Shown here one piece after another: positions 1-6,231 of a DNA stretch of 6,403 bases (the first letter of the stretch is position 1; each line of letters opens with the position of its first letter). Both the position numbers and the translations under genes were made by a program. The notes under the pieces are model-generated. The model ran no database searches, was not told where the DNA came from, and saw only the letters and a program-made list of their open reading frames with translations. The DNA lies in NCBI GenBank assembly GCA_023268575.1, contig JALRCL010000258.1:1-6403 (forward strand). Reading direction: 5' to 3'. The stretch comes from Patulibacter sp. GTDB taxonomy: Bacteria > Actinomycetota > Thermoleophilia > Solirubrobacterales > Solirubrobacteraceae.

Positions 1-21
1 AACGCGAGCCATCTGATTTAT

Positions 22-44
22 GATCATCCTGTTTCCGGATGATC
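22..44. promoter_or_regulatory. Perfect inverted repeat, LysR-type box (ATC-N9-GAT)
   Basis: GATCATCC at 22-29 is matched exactly by its reverse complement GGATGATC at 37-44, with a 7-bp spacer. The core fits the ATC-N9-GAT and T-N11-A pattern (T27, A39) known for LysR-type regulator binding sites. It lies 5 bp upstream of the ATG at 50 of a LysR-family gene, so autoregulation is the natural inference. GGA at 37-39 may also serve as a weak ribosome binding site, so a bound protein or an mRNA hairpin could mask initiation. Its presence argues against the ATG at 20, which would place the repeat inside the coding region. Confidence 0.5.
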
Positions 45-49
45 GCTTC

Positions 50-330
50 ATGAACACCGAAGTGCTGCGGACTTTCGTCGAGGTTGCCCGGCAGGGCAGC
101 TACGTGCGCGCAGCCCGGGCGCTGCGGTTGAGCCAGCCTACGGCGTTCCGGCATATCCGGCAGCTTGAAGAGGCCCTTGCCAGCGAACTGGTCTTCGGCG
201 CCGGCAAGGCGGTGGTCCTGACCAACCGCGGGAAAGCCGTCCTGGAGCAGGCCATCCGGGTGCTCGAGGAGGTCGACCGGCTGCGCCACAGCACCGTGCG
301 CGAGAGCGACGACCTCGTGACCGGCGCGCT
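50..330 (+). CDS. LysR-family transcriptional regulator, N-terminal DNA-binding part only (3' end lost at a junction)
   Basis: The first 90 or so residues are a typical LysR N terminus. It starts MNTEVLRTFVEVARQGSY, continues through a winged helix-turn-helix with the recognition-helix signature AARALRLSQPTAFRHIRQLE (about residues 21-40), then a wing (LTNRG) and the long linker helix (about 64-85). Such proteins bind DNA as dimers or tetramers and sense a ligand through a roughly 200-residue C-terminal domain. That domain is absent here: after about residue 90 the frame becomes Ser/Thr/Ala/Arg-rich and is simply the antisense of the permease gene, although it stays open to 697. I chose the ATG at 50 because it matches usual LysR starts and leaves the inverted repeat upstream; an in-frame ATG at 20 exists. 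Codons such as CTT, GAA, AAA and CCT, and about 65% GC, differ from the rest of the window. The ligand and regulon cannot be told. Confidence 0.72.
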
Positions 331-2187
331 CGCCGGCAGCACGTCGCGCAGCGCTCGATCGCTCACCGCGGCCACGCCGCCCGCGACCCGGGTCCGGCGC
401 GCGGCGCCCTGTCCGACCACCGTCGCCTGCGCACTCGAGCGCACCGCCACGACGGCGGCGACCCCCGCGACGTCGCGCAGGCTCCGCCGCAGCTCCGGCG
501 CGATCACGGCCGTCCCCGACGGCACCCCGAGCGTGAGGTCGGGCTGCCCGGTCCGGGCGAGGCGGGCCGAGGCGGTCTCGGCGACCGACGCGGAGCCGAT
601 CCACGTCGCGCTGACGAGCGCGACGGCGGCGACCACCGCGACGGCCTCCGCCGCCGCCCGCGCGGGGCCGTGCCCGATCTCGCGCGCGGCGAGGTGACCC
701 AGGACGCCCCGCGATCCCCGGCGGCGCGCGAGGCCGCCGAGGCCAGCGGCGGCGAGCTGCATCGCCCCGCCGACGGCGAGGAACGTCCCGGGGACGAGGA
801 GCGCGGCCGCCAGCACGAGGCCGCCCCAGCCGTCGACGAGCAGCGCGACCGCGACGCCGAGCGCGAGCAGGACCGGCCCGGCGGCGCGCGCGAGCCGGGC
901 GGCGCGCCCCGCTTCCGGGGCATCGCGCAGCGCCTCCGCCGGGCGGATCCGCGCCACCCAGAGGGCCGGGACCACCGCCGCGAGCACCGCGAGCAGCAGC
1001 GCGCCGCCGACGGCGCCGGCGAGCGCCTCCGGCGCGACGGTGAACGACCCGCCCTCGATCGCCGGGAGCCCCGGGATCGCGCCGGCCGCGGGGAGCGCGA
1101 GTCGCGCGAGCAGCACGCCGACGCCGGTGCCCACGAGCGCCGCCACGAGGGCGACGCCGACGACCTCGAGCGCGAGCAGGCCCACCGCGAAGCTCCGCGG
1201 GGCCCCGAGCGCGCGCAGCAGCGCCAGCGTCCGGCGGCGCGCGCCGAGGGCCACGGTGGCGGTCGTGCCGAGCACGAGCGCCGCGACGAGCAGGCCCATC
1301 GCCGCGAACGCCGCGCCGACCGTGCCGAGCGCCACGACGCGGTCGGCGTTGGCGCCCAGCGACGCCTCCGTCAGGGCCTCCGCCGTCTCCGGCCACGCGA
1401 CGGGGGCCCGGGCGTTCACCGTCTCCACGAGCCGCTGGGGCGTCGTCCCCGGGGCCGCACGCAGCAGCGCCGAGGTCGGTCCGGACGTGCGGGCGAGCGC
1501 CTGGGCCGCCCCCGGGGTGACGACGCCGTAGGGCGCGCCGCCGAATCGCAGCGAGCCGCGCAGGTCGAGGACCCCCACGACGGTGAAGCGCGCCCGCCCC
1601 ACCCCCGGCCGCCCGAGCGCGAGCTGGTCGCCGAGGCGGATCCGCAGCGCGTCGAGCGTCGCGCGGGTGACCGCGATCTCGGCCGCGGCCGCCGGCGAGC
1701 GGCCCGCCTCGAGCCGCTGCCAGACGAACGACGGCTCGTCGGCGAGGCTCTCGACCGTGATGCCGCGCACGCGGTCGCCGACCTGCGCCGCGGCGACCGC
1801 CTGGGTCGACGTCCCGACGCGCTCGACCCCGGGCAGCCGGCGCAGCGCGGCGACCTGCTGCGGGTCGAGTCCCGAGCCGGTGGACCCGAGGCTCGCCGGC
1901 GACGCGGCGGCGTCGCCGGCCTGGGCGTTCGTGCGCAGCACGACGTCCGCGCCGCGGCGCCCTGGTCCGTCGGCCGGTCCGGCGAGCTCGACGCCCGCGC
2001 CGGCCCGGATCGCGCTCCGGGCGCTGTCGCCGACGACGAGCGCCGCGACGAGCAGCGCGGCGCCGAGCCCGACCGCGAGCCCCGTCGCGAGCATCCGCCC
2101 GCGGTGGGCGCGCAGCTCGGCCCGCCACAGGCGCAGGAGGGCCCGGACGGGGGCGCCGCGGCGCCGACGGAGCCCGGCGGGCGTCAC
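100..2187 (-). CDS. FtsX/MacB-type ABC transporter permease, C-terminally truncated (true homology ends near 325)
   Basis: This is the membrane subunit of the export-type ABC system whose ATPase lies just upstream. The GTG at 2187 overlaps the ATPase stop in a GTGA, giving translational coupling. Features in order: a basic N terminus with a first membrane helix at about residues 33-52; a large extracytoplasmic MacB-like domain (about 55-280) with the MacB-type stretch FTVVGVLDLRG; an FtsX core of three helices (about 285-312, 333-358, 389-406) with the typical cytoplasmic loop RTLALLRALGA and an RPAEALR end; two further helices (about 435-485); then a helix at about 510-530 that opens a second extracytoplasmic domain. 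This is the layout of the large duplicated FtsX permeases of about 800-850 residues. Only about 620 residues are genuine; the second FtsX core is missing. The last 75 or so codons to the TAG at 100 are Ser/Arg-rich antisense of the LysR gene. As it stands the product would not be functional. Confidence 0.8.
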   Translation of the reverse strand: MTPAGLRRRRGAPVRALLRLWRAELRAHRGRMLATGLAVGLGAALLVAALVVGDSARSAIRAGAGVELAGPADGPGRRGADVVLRTNAQAGDAAASPASLGSTGSGLDPQQVAALRRLPGVERVGTSTQAVAAAQVGDRVRGITVESLADEPSFVWQRLEAGRSPAAAAEIAVTRATLDALRIRLGDQLALGRPGVGRARFTVVGVLDLRGSLRFGGAPYGVVTPGAAQALARTSGPTSALLRAAPGTTPQRLVETVNARAPVAWPETAEALTEASLGANADRVVALGTVGAAFAAMGLLVAALVLGTTATVALGARRRTLALLRALGAPRSFAVGLLALEVVGVALVAALVGTGVGVLLARLALPAAGAIPGLPAIEGGSFTVAPEALAGAVGGALLLAVLAAVVPALWVARIRPAEALRDAPEAGRAARLARAAGPVLLALGVAVALLVDGWGGLVLAAALLVPGTFLAVGGAMQLAAAGLGGLARRRGSRGVLGHLAAREIGHGPARAAAEAVAVVAAVALVSATWIGSASVAETASARLARTGQPDLTLGVPSGTAVIAPELRRSLRDVAGVAAVVAVRSSAQATVVGQGAARRTRVAGGVAAVSDRALRDVLPASAPVTRSSLSRTVLWRSRSTSSSTRMACSRTAFPRLVRTTALPAPKTSSLARASSSCRICRNAVGWLNRSARAART
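305..345. other. Junction between two unrelated truncated genes (chimera or rearrangement breakpoint)
   Basis: To the left, plus-strand LysR coding sequence is convincing to about 320-330. To the right, minus-strand permease coding sequence is convincing down to about 325-331 (residues ALRDVLPA and just after). The two genes meet tail to tail, each lacking its C-terminal part, with no stop codon, terminator or spacer between them. GC content rises across the point. No inverted terminal repeats, target-site duplication or transposase are seen, so a mobile element is not indicated. The exact base cannot be fixed because both frames remain plausible over 20-30 bp. Confidence 0.75.
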
Positions 2188-2930
2188 GGGGCGGCGCTCG
2201 GGAGGGGCATCGTGGGGTCCTCGTGCGCCGGGGCCTCCCCCGACGCGATCCGCCCGCGATCCATCCGCAGGACGTGGTCGGCCCACCCCGCCACCCGCGG
2301 ATCGTGGGTCACGACGACGAGCGTGTGGCCGTGGTCGGTGGCCAGCGTCCGGAAGAGCCGCAGGAGCGACTGCGCGGTGTCGCCGTCCAGCGCGCCGGTC
2401 GGCTCGTCCGCGAAGACGACGTCCGGCTCGGCGATGACGGCGCGCGCCACCGCCACGCGCTGCTGCTGCCCGCCGGAGAGCTGCGCCGGGAGGTGCTCGA
2501 GCCGGTCGGCGATCCCGAGCTGCTCGGCGACCTGCTCGAGGCGGCCGGGCGGGAGCTCGCGCCCGTCGATCTGGACCGGGAGGGCGATGTTCTCCCGGGC
2601 GGTGAGGCTCGGGACGAGGTTGAACGACTGGAAGACGAAGCCGAGCCGCCGACGCCGCAGCGCGGCGAGCCGCCGGTCCCGCAACCGCGTGATCTCGACG
2701 TCCCCGATCCAGACCTGTCCCCGGTCCGGGCGATCGAGCGCGGCGAGCAGCTGCAGCAGCGTCGACTTGCCGGACCCGGACGGCCCGGTGATCGCGGTGA
2801 TGGCGCCGGTCGCCGCCGTGAGCGACACGTCGTCGACGGCGACGACGCGCGTCCGACCGTGCGGTGAGCGGAAGCTCCGGGTGAGGTGCTCGGCGCGCAC
2901 GGGGCGCGCCGCTGAGCGGTTCGGCGTCAT
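2184..2930 (-). CDS. ABC transporter ATP-binding protein, LolD/MacB/FtsE-like
   Basis: A complete 248-residue nucleotide-binding subunit with all motifs of an active ABC ATPase: Walker A GPSGSGKST (residues 49-57), Q-loop Gln101 in GFVFQSFNL, signature LSGGQQQR (151-158), Walker B VVFADEP (171-177), D-loop GALD (179-182) and switch His209 in VVTHD. The FQSFNLVPSLTARENI and DEPTGALD wording is characteristic of the subfamily that powers lipoprotein release (LolCDE), macrolide/peptide efflux (MacB) and FtsEX. These work by mechanotransmission through FtsX-type permeases, and such a permease follows immediately with a 4-nt overlap. The ATG at 2930 has AGGG about 10 nt upstream and a candidate promoter before that. 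The substrate is not deducible; in Gram-positive actinobacteria such pairs commonly export lipids, peptides or drugs. Confidence 0.93.
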   Translation of the reverse strand: MTPNRSAARPVRAEHLTRSFRSPHGRTRVVAVDDVSLTAATGAITAITGPSGSGKSTLLQLLAALDRPDRGQVWIGDVEITRLRDRRLAALRRRRLGFVFQSFNLVPSLTARENIALPVQIDGRELPPGRLEQVAEQLGIADRLEHLPAQLSGGQQQRVAVARAVIAEPDVVFADEPTGALDGDTAQSLLRLFRTLATDHGHTLVVVTHDPRVAGWADHVLRMDRGRIASGEAPAHEDPTMPLPSAAP

Positions 2931-2955
2931 GATTAGGCAGCCCTATGGACCGCGC

Positions 2956-2984
2956 AGTATGGCACCTGGTTACGGAGCTGTCAC
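2956..2984 (-). promoter_or_regulatory. Candidate sigma70-type promoter for the ABC cassette
   Basis: On the minus strand GTGACA (2984-2979) and CATACT (2961-2956) are separated by exactly 17 bp. They match the TTGACA and TATAAT consensus at five and four of six positions. Transcription would begin near 2949 and give a leader of about 18 nt containing AGGG (2945-2942) in a good position for the ATG at 2930. The region is visibly more AT-rich than its surroundings. It lies in the only sizeable gap (2931-3029) between mec and the ATPase gene, suggesting the ABC pair can be transcribed independently. Confidence 0.45.
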
Positions 2985-3000
2985 CGCTCGCGGCGGCCGG

Positions 3001-3025
3001 TCGCGCGCGCCCGGGGCGCGGGCGA
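3001..3025 (-). terminator. GC-rich hairpin just after mec, possible terminator
   Basis: Four nucleotides past the mec stop the minus strand reads TCGC, then a self-complementary CGCGCC/GGCGCG core, then GCGA. This forms a stem of 9-10 bp with one C/C mismatch and a short loop. There is no T-run, so it is not a classical intrinsic terminator. In very GC-rich actinobacteria such hairpins may still end transcription or protect the 3' end. Its place between mec and the ABC promoter fits an operon boundary. Confidence 0.35.
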
Positions 3026-3029
3026 CGCG

Positions 3030-3443
3030 TCAACCGACGGAGACGGGAACCTCGGTGACGGTCGCGCCGTCGATGAGGTAGCTGCGGACCTCGACGTCCT
3101 CCGGGCCCGCAGCGCCCTTCGTCCCGAGGATGAGCCACTCGACGCCGGGCCAGCCCGCCGCGAAGTTCACGTCGGTCTGGGACGGATAGGGCGCCGAGAC
3201 GGTGTGCGAGTGGTAGATCGCCCCGAGCTCGCCGCCGGCGTCCTCGATCTCGTCGAGGAGCCGTGCGAGCTTCGGGCCGTCGACCTCGAAGCCGAGCTTC
3301 TTCGGTCCCTGGCGGACGTTCTCCAGCTCGTGGACGGCGACGGCCTCGCCGTCCCGCAGCGCCAGGACGCCGCAGCACTCGGCGGGCGCGTCGCGCAGGG
3401 CGTGGTCGACGACCTGCGCGAGCAGGTCGGTGGAGATCCGCAC
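3030..3443 (-). CDS. mec: JAMM/MPN+ zinc peptidase, Mec-like (CysO-cysteine hydrolase)
   Basis: A 137-residue single-domain JAMM metallopeptidase. The catalytic set is complete: Glu22 in the ECCG motif, then His78-Ser-His80, seven residues, Ser88, two residues, Asp91 (YHSHT...PSQTD), which bind zinc and activate water. The C-terminal pattern RSYLIDGATVTEVPV closely resembles my recollection of the mycobacterial Mec (Rv1334) C terminus, as does YHSHT-x-YPS-TDV. Mec cleaves the amide between the C-terminal Gly of the sulfur carrier CysO and newly made cysteine, releasing free cysteine in the cytoplasm. The nearby cysM gene supports this role. The start is a GTG 4 nt after the tatA stop with no good ribosome binding site, so translation probably couples to tatA. 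No cysO is seen nearby. A general JAB deamidase or isopeptidase on another ubiquitin-like partner is the alternative. Confidence 0.85.
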   Translation of the reverse strand: MRISTDLLAQVVDHALRDAPAECCGVLALRDGEAVAVHELENVRQGPKKLGFEVDGPKLARLLDEIEDAGGELGAIYHSHTVSAPYPSQTDVNFAAGWPGVEWLILGTKGAAGPEDVEVRSYLIDGATVTEVPVSVG

Positions 3444-3447
3444 TCCG

Positions 3448-3699
3448 TCAGGACCGCTCGTCGGCGGGCGCCGCGGGCGCCGACTCGCCGGCGGGGCGCG
3501 GCGGCGGGGCGGACGCCGTCTCGGCGACGCGCCGCTGCGGCTCGTCCTCGGCGAAGGGGTCCGCCGCGGACACGCCGTCCTTGAACTCGCGCAGGCCGCG
3601 GCCCAGGGACTTGCCGACCTCGGGGAGGCGCTTGGGTCCGAGGACCAGCAGCGCGACGACGAGGATGATCAGGAGCTCGGGGACGCCGATCGGGCCCAT
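3448..3699 (-). CDS. tatA: Twin-arginine translocase subunit TatA/TatE family
   Basis: An 83-residue protein with the standard TatA layout: a short outward N terminus with polar Glu8, one membrane helix (about residues 7-20), a hinge LGPKRLPE (20-27), an amphipathic helix with KSLGRGLREFKDG (30-42) and a disordered Pro/Ala/Glu-rich tail. TatA oligomers form the pathway for folded proteins carrying twin-arginine signals, together with TatC. The hinge has Leu where TatA usually has Phe (FGP); LGP is also common in TatB, so a TatB-like role is not excluded, though the short length and GKSLGRGLREFK segment favour TatA. The gene begins 4 nt after the cysM stop and ends 4 nt before mec, so the three are almost certainly co-transcribed. 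Neither tatB nor tatC is in the window. Confidence 0.9.
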   Translation of the reverse strand: MGPIGVPELLIILVVALLVLGPKRLPEVGKSLGRGLREFKDGVSAADPFAEDEPQRRVAETASAPPPRPAGESAPAAPADERS

Positions 3700-3703
3700 G
3701 CGC

Positions 3704-4699
3704 TCACCACCAGACGGTCGAATCGAGGTTCTCGATCTCCTCGATCGGCTTCGTGTAGATGCCGGAGGAGAGGTACTTCCAGCCGTCGTCGCAGACGATG
3801 AAGACGATGTTGCCCTCGTCCATCTCGTTCGCGATGCGGACGGCGACGCGCGCGATCGCGCCGGAGCTGACGCCGACGAAGAGGCCCTCTTCGTCGAGGA
3901 GCTTGCGCGTCCAGAGGATCGCGTCCTCGTTCGTGACGAAGATCTTCCGGTCGAGCAGCGAGAGGTCGATGATCGGCGGGATGAAGCCGTCGTCGAGCGA
4001 GCGCAGGCCCTGGACCGGCTCGCCCTGCATCGGCTCGGCGGCGACGATCTTCACGCGGTCGCCGAGCTCCTCCTTGAACCGGCGGCCGTTGCCCATGAGG
4101 GTCCCGCCGGTGCCGAGGCCGGCGACGAACGCGTCGACCTGACCGTCGAGCTCCTCGAGGATCTCCAGCGCGGTGCCGTTGTAGTGCGCCCCGGGGTTCG
4201 CCGGGTTGCCGTACTGGTAGGGCATGACGTACGTCGGGTCCTCCCGCGCCATCTGCTCCGCGAGGGCGACGGCACCGTTGGAGCCCTGGTCGCCGGGCGA
4301 GTAGACGATCTCGGCCCCGTACATCCGCAGGAGGTCGGTGCGCTCCTGCGTGACGTTGTCGGGCATGACGACCTTCAGCCGGTAGCCCTTGCGCTTGGCG
4401 ATCATCGCCAGCGCGATGCCGGTGTTGCCGGAGGTCGGCTCGAGGATGATCGAGTCCGGGCCGATCGTGCCGCGGGCCTCCGCGTCCTCGATCAGCGCCT
4501 TCGCGACGCGGTCCTTCACCGAACCGGTCGGGTTCGCCGACTCGAGCTTCGCCCAGATGCGGACGCCGGGCTTCGGCGAGATGCGCTTGAGCTCGACGAG
4601 CGGCGTGTTGCCGATCGACTGGACGATGTCGCCGTACCGGCCCGCACAGGGGCGGTTCTCGAGCGGAGGGAGCGCCATGACTTCAGGAAGTGTAGCCAT
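3704..4699 (-). CDS. cysM: PLP-dependent cysteine synthase, CysM type (probable O-phosphoserine sulfhydrylase)
   Basis: A complete fold-type II PLP enzyme of 331 residues, close to the 323 of mycobacterial CysM. It shows the PLP-lysine motif NPTGSVKDR (Lys62), the substrate loop TSGNTGI (89-95), the phosphate-binding GTGGT loop (196-200) and VSSGA (277-281), whose serine contacts the pyridine nitrogen. Arg233 in GLRSLDDGF aligns with Arg220 of M. tuberculosis CysM, the residue that reads the phosphate of O-phosphoserine; ordinary O-acetylserine enzymes lack it. YQYGNPAN-x3-HY-x-GT and a Trp-ending C terminus also match that subfamily. The reaction is therefore probably O-phosphoserine plus CysO thiocarboxylate giving CysO-cysteine. 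The ATG at 4699 gives a short N-terminal extension (MATLPEV); an ATG at 4678 is an alternative, and neither has a clear ribosome binding site. The gene heads the cysM-tatA-mec run. O-acetylserine use is the alternative. Confidence 0.93.
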   Translation of the reverse strand: MATLPEVMALPPLENRPCAGRYGDIVQSIGNTPLVELKRISPKPGVRIWAKLESANPTGSVKDRVAKALIEDAEARGTIGPDSIILEPTSGNTGIALAMIAKRKGYRLKVVMPDNVTQERTDLLRMYGAEIVYSPGDQGSNGAVALAEQMAREDPTYVMPYQYGNPANPGAHYNGTALEILEELDGQVDAFVAGLGTGGTLMGNGRRFKEELGDRVKIVAAEPMQGEPVQGLRSLDDGFIPPIIDLSLLDRKIFVTNEDAILWTRKLLDEEGLFVGVSSGAIARVAVRIANEMDEGNIVFIVCDDGWKYLSSGIYTKPIEEIENLDSTVWW

Positions 4700-4757
4700 G
4701 CGTCGGCCCGGGCCCGCAGGGCTCGACGCACGGGCGGGAACGGGGCGCGCCACCGCT

Positions 4758-4770
4758 CGGCCGCCGGCCG
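4758..4770 (-). terminator. Small GC hairpin between the propeller gene and cysM
   Basis: CGGCC-GCC-GGCCG is a perfect 5-bp stem with a 3-nt loop, 21 nt after the stop of the propeller gene in the 92-bp gap before cysM. There is no T-run. I found no convincing -35/-10 pair in this gap, so the promoter of cysM is unidentified. In sequence of this GC content such short palindromes also arise by chance. Confidence 0.2.
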
Positions 4771-4791
4771 GGCATCCCGTCCTGGGTCGGG

Positions 4792-6045
4792 CTACTTCGG
4801 TCCGACGTAGTGGAGGAAGAGCGCTCCGCCGCTGCAGCTGAAGGCGAGGTAGTTGTAGCGCGTGCTCACCGAGACGTCGGTGACCGTGCCCTGACCCGCG
4901 GGGCACTGCCCCTGGGGGATGCTGTAGCCGCCCCGGCGACGCGTCCGGTCGATGAGCTCGACCTCGAGGCAGGCGTGCACGCCGTTGCCGAACGCGATCG
5001 CGCTGCCGCCCGCGTTCGACGCCGGCGGCGCCTGCGTGTTGCCGAAGCGCTTCACGCGGATCTTCGCCTTCGCGGTCTCGGCCCGGTACGCCCCGCCGGC
5101 GCGCGTGAAGGTGATCGAGCGGACGAGCCCTCGCCGGCGGCCGTTGGACATGTCGCCGCCGTCGGCCTGCGGGTGGTGGCCCTCGGTGATCCGGCGGCGG
5201 CCTCCGGCCCGTCGGATGGTCCAGACGACGCCGTCGCGCTCGAAGGCGGCCTGGGCGCCGTTGAAGGTCGTCGACGGAGACGAGATCCCGCCGCCCGTGA
5301 GCAGGCGGCGGACCTTCCCTGCGTGCCAGAGGAAGAGCCCGAGATCGGTCGAGACGTAGACGTACTTCGAGTCGCCCGAGACCGCGACGCCCGTCGCCGC
5401 GCCCGGGGCGTTCACGCGGGCGATCCCGCCCCCGCCGACCTTGCGGATGAACGCCCCGGTGCCGCCCGGGTTGCCGTCGGCGGTGAGGTTCGTCGCGGTC
5501 GAGAGGAACGCCAGGAGGCGCGCGCCCCGTGCCTGGTCGCGCCCGCCGCTCCAGCCCGAGATCGAGGCCCCCCACGAGTCGCCGTCGGCGGCCACGCCTC
5601 CGGGCGCCACCGACACGAGGTCCGACCGGCCGAGCCGCCAGTGATTCGCGTTCTTGGTGACCCGTCCGGTCCGGACCGCGACGAAGACGTTGCGGCGCCC
5701 CGGCGTCACGGGGACGGCGATGTCGGTCGCGGTCGAGGTGTAGGCGACGTAGCGGTTCGCGCGGCTGTCGCGCGAGAACGCCGGCTCGCTGGCCACGCCG
5801 TTGGGTACGCCCCCGTCGGGCCGGCGCGCGAGCAGCTGCTGCTTGGCGGTGTAGCTCTTCGGCCCCGTCCAGCCGCGTGCGCAGGTCCCGCCCGAGAGGC
5901 GTGGCTGCGCCTGGGCCTCGGCCGCGGCGCCGGCGGATGCGCTGCCGCTGCCGGCCGAGAGGCCGATGGCCGTCATCGCGGCGACCGCGGCGGTCGTCCC
6001 CACCACGGAGCGTCGTCGTGGTGGGCTGGCGGGGGTGGTGCGCAC
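4792..6045 (-). CDS. Exported beta-propeller-like (TolB/PD40-type repeat) protein, function unknown
   Basis: With the GTG at 6045 the product has 417 residues. The N terminus is a signal peptide: basic n-region with RRRSVV (residues 10-15), a hydrophobic Ala-rich stretch (about 14-31) and A-x-A cleavage options after 38 or 46. RR-x-V-V resembles a twin-arginine motif. The mature part contains phrases of the PD40/TolB-like repeat found in secreted actinobacterial proteins: NRYVAYTSTATDI, RNVFVAVRTGR, DLVSVAPGGVAADGDSWGASISG, LLAFLSTATNLTADGNPGGTGAFIR, YVYVSTDLGLFLW. These suggest a chain of four-stranded blades. Four cysteines (55, 359, 381, 404) could form two disulfides, consistent with export. 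No catalytic motif or membrane anchor is seen. The frame stays open upstream to an ATG at 6231 and a GTG at 6123, but the GTG at 6045 has AGGA 5 nt before it and places the signal peptide at the terminus. Confidence 0.75.
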   Translation of the reverse strand: MRTTPASPPRRRSVVGTTAAVAAMTAIGLSAGSGSASAGAAAEAQAQPRLSGGTCARGWTGPKSYTAKQQLLARRPDGGVPNGVASEPAFSRDSRANRYVAYTSTATDIAVPVTPGRRNVFVAVRTGRVTKNANHWRLGRSDLVSVAPGGVAADGDSWGASISGWSGGRDQARGARLLAFLSTATNLTADGNPGGTGAFIRKVGGGGIARVNAPGAATGVAVSGDSKYVYVSTDLGLFLWHAGKVRRLLTGGGISSPSTTFNGAQAAFERDGVVWTIRRAGGRRRITEGHHPQADGGDMSNGRRRGLVRSITFTRAGGAYRAETAKAKIRVKRFGNTQAPPASNAGGSAIAFGNGVHACLEVELIDRTRRRGGYSIPQGQCPAGQGTVTDVSVSTRYNYLAFSCSGGALFLHYVGPK

Positions 6046-6050
6046 GTGGA

Positions 6051-6054
6051 TCCT
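6051..6054 (-). promoter_or_regulatory. Ribosome binding site deciding the propeller start
   Basis: AGGA on the minus strand lies 5 nt upstream of the GTG at 6045. The other in-frame starts at 6123 and 6231 lack a comparable site, and the GTG at 6045 is also where the signal peptide should begin. Confidence 0.5.
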
Positions 6055-6135
6055 GGGGGCTGGAGCGCGCTCGCCGCCAGGGCGTGTCGCGGTCGTCGCG
6101 GGGTCGCTCAGCGCATCGGTCACGGCAGCCCGGAA

Positions 6136-6160
6136 CTGAACCGGACGAACGTCCAGCCAG
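6136..6160 (-). terminator. Hairpin downstream of the helicase-like gene, possible terminator
   Basis: On the minus strand CTGGAC-GTTC-GTCCGG forms a 6-bp stem (one G-T pair) with a 4-nt loop. It is extended by CTG/CAG across a small internal loop. It lies 71 nt after the stop at 6232, within the 186-bp stretch 6046-6231 that I treat as non-coding; I see no clear promoter there. A short TTCC follows, not a T-run. If it is a terminator, the propeller start must be downstream of it, which agrees with the GTG at 6045. Confidence 0.3.
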
Positions 6161-6231
6161 GGCGAGCCCGACCGCGGCCGGCGCAGTCGGACGCCGGCGC
6201 GGACGCGGCGGCCGGACGGCTGGGACGCCAT

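Noticed and set aside
331..697. Continuation of the LysR frame to a stop at 697, as a novel C-terminal domain
   Set aside because: The residues are Ser/Thr/Ala/Arg-rich and are the antisense of the permease, whose own frame is convincing over the same bases.
670..3081. An 803-codon open frame on the plus strand across the ABC genes
   Set aside because: It is Arg/Glu/Asp/Pro-rich with no recognisable domain and lies antisense to an ABC ATPase and permease with clear motifs. Long antisense frames are expected at about 80% GC.
2188..3378. Upstream extension of the permease frame through the ATPase and mec genes
   Set aside because: Arg/Ala/Pro-rich shadow of the ATPase gene. The GTG at 2187 overlapping the ATPase stop is a natural coupled start.
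4700..4791. Possible riboswitch or T-box leader before cysM
   Set aside because: The gap is only 92 bp, with simple GC palindromes and no recognisable aptamer or specifier features.
3263..4810. A 515-codon plus-strand open frame over mec, tatA and cysM
   Set aside because: Low-complexity Arg/Asp/Val-rich translation, antisense to three well-supported genes.
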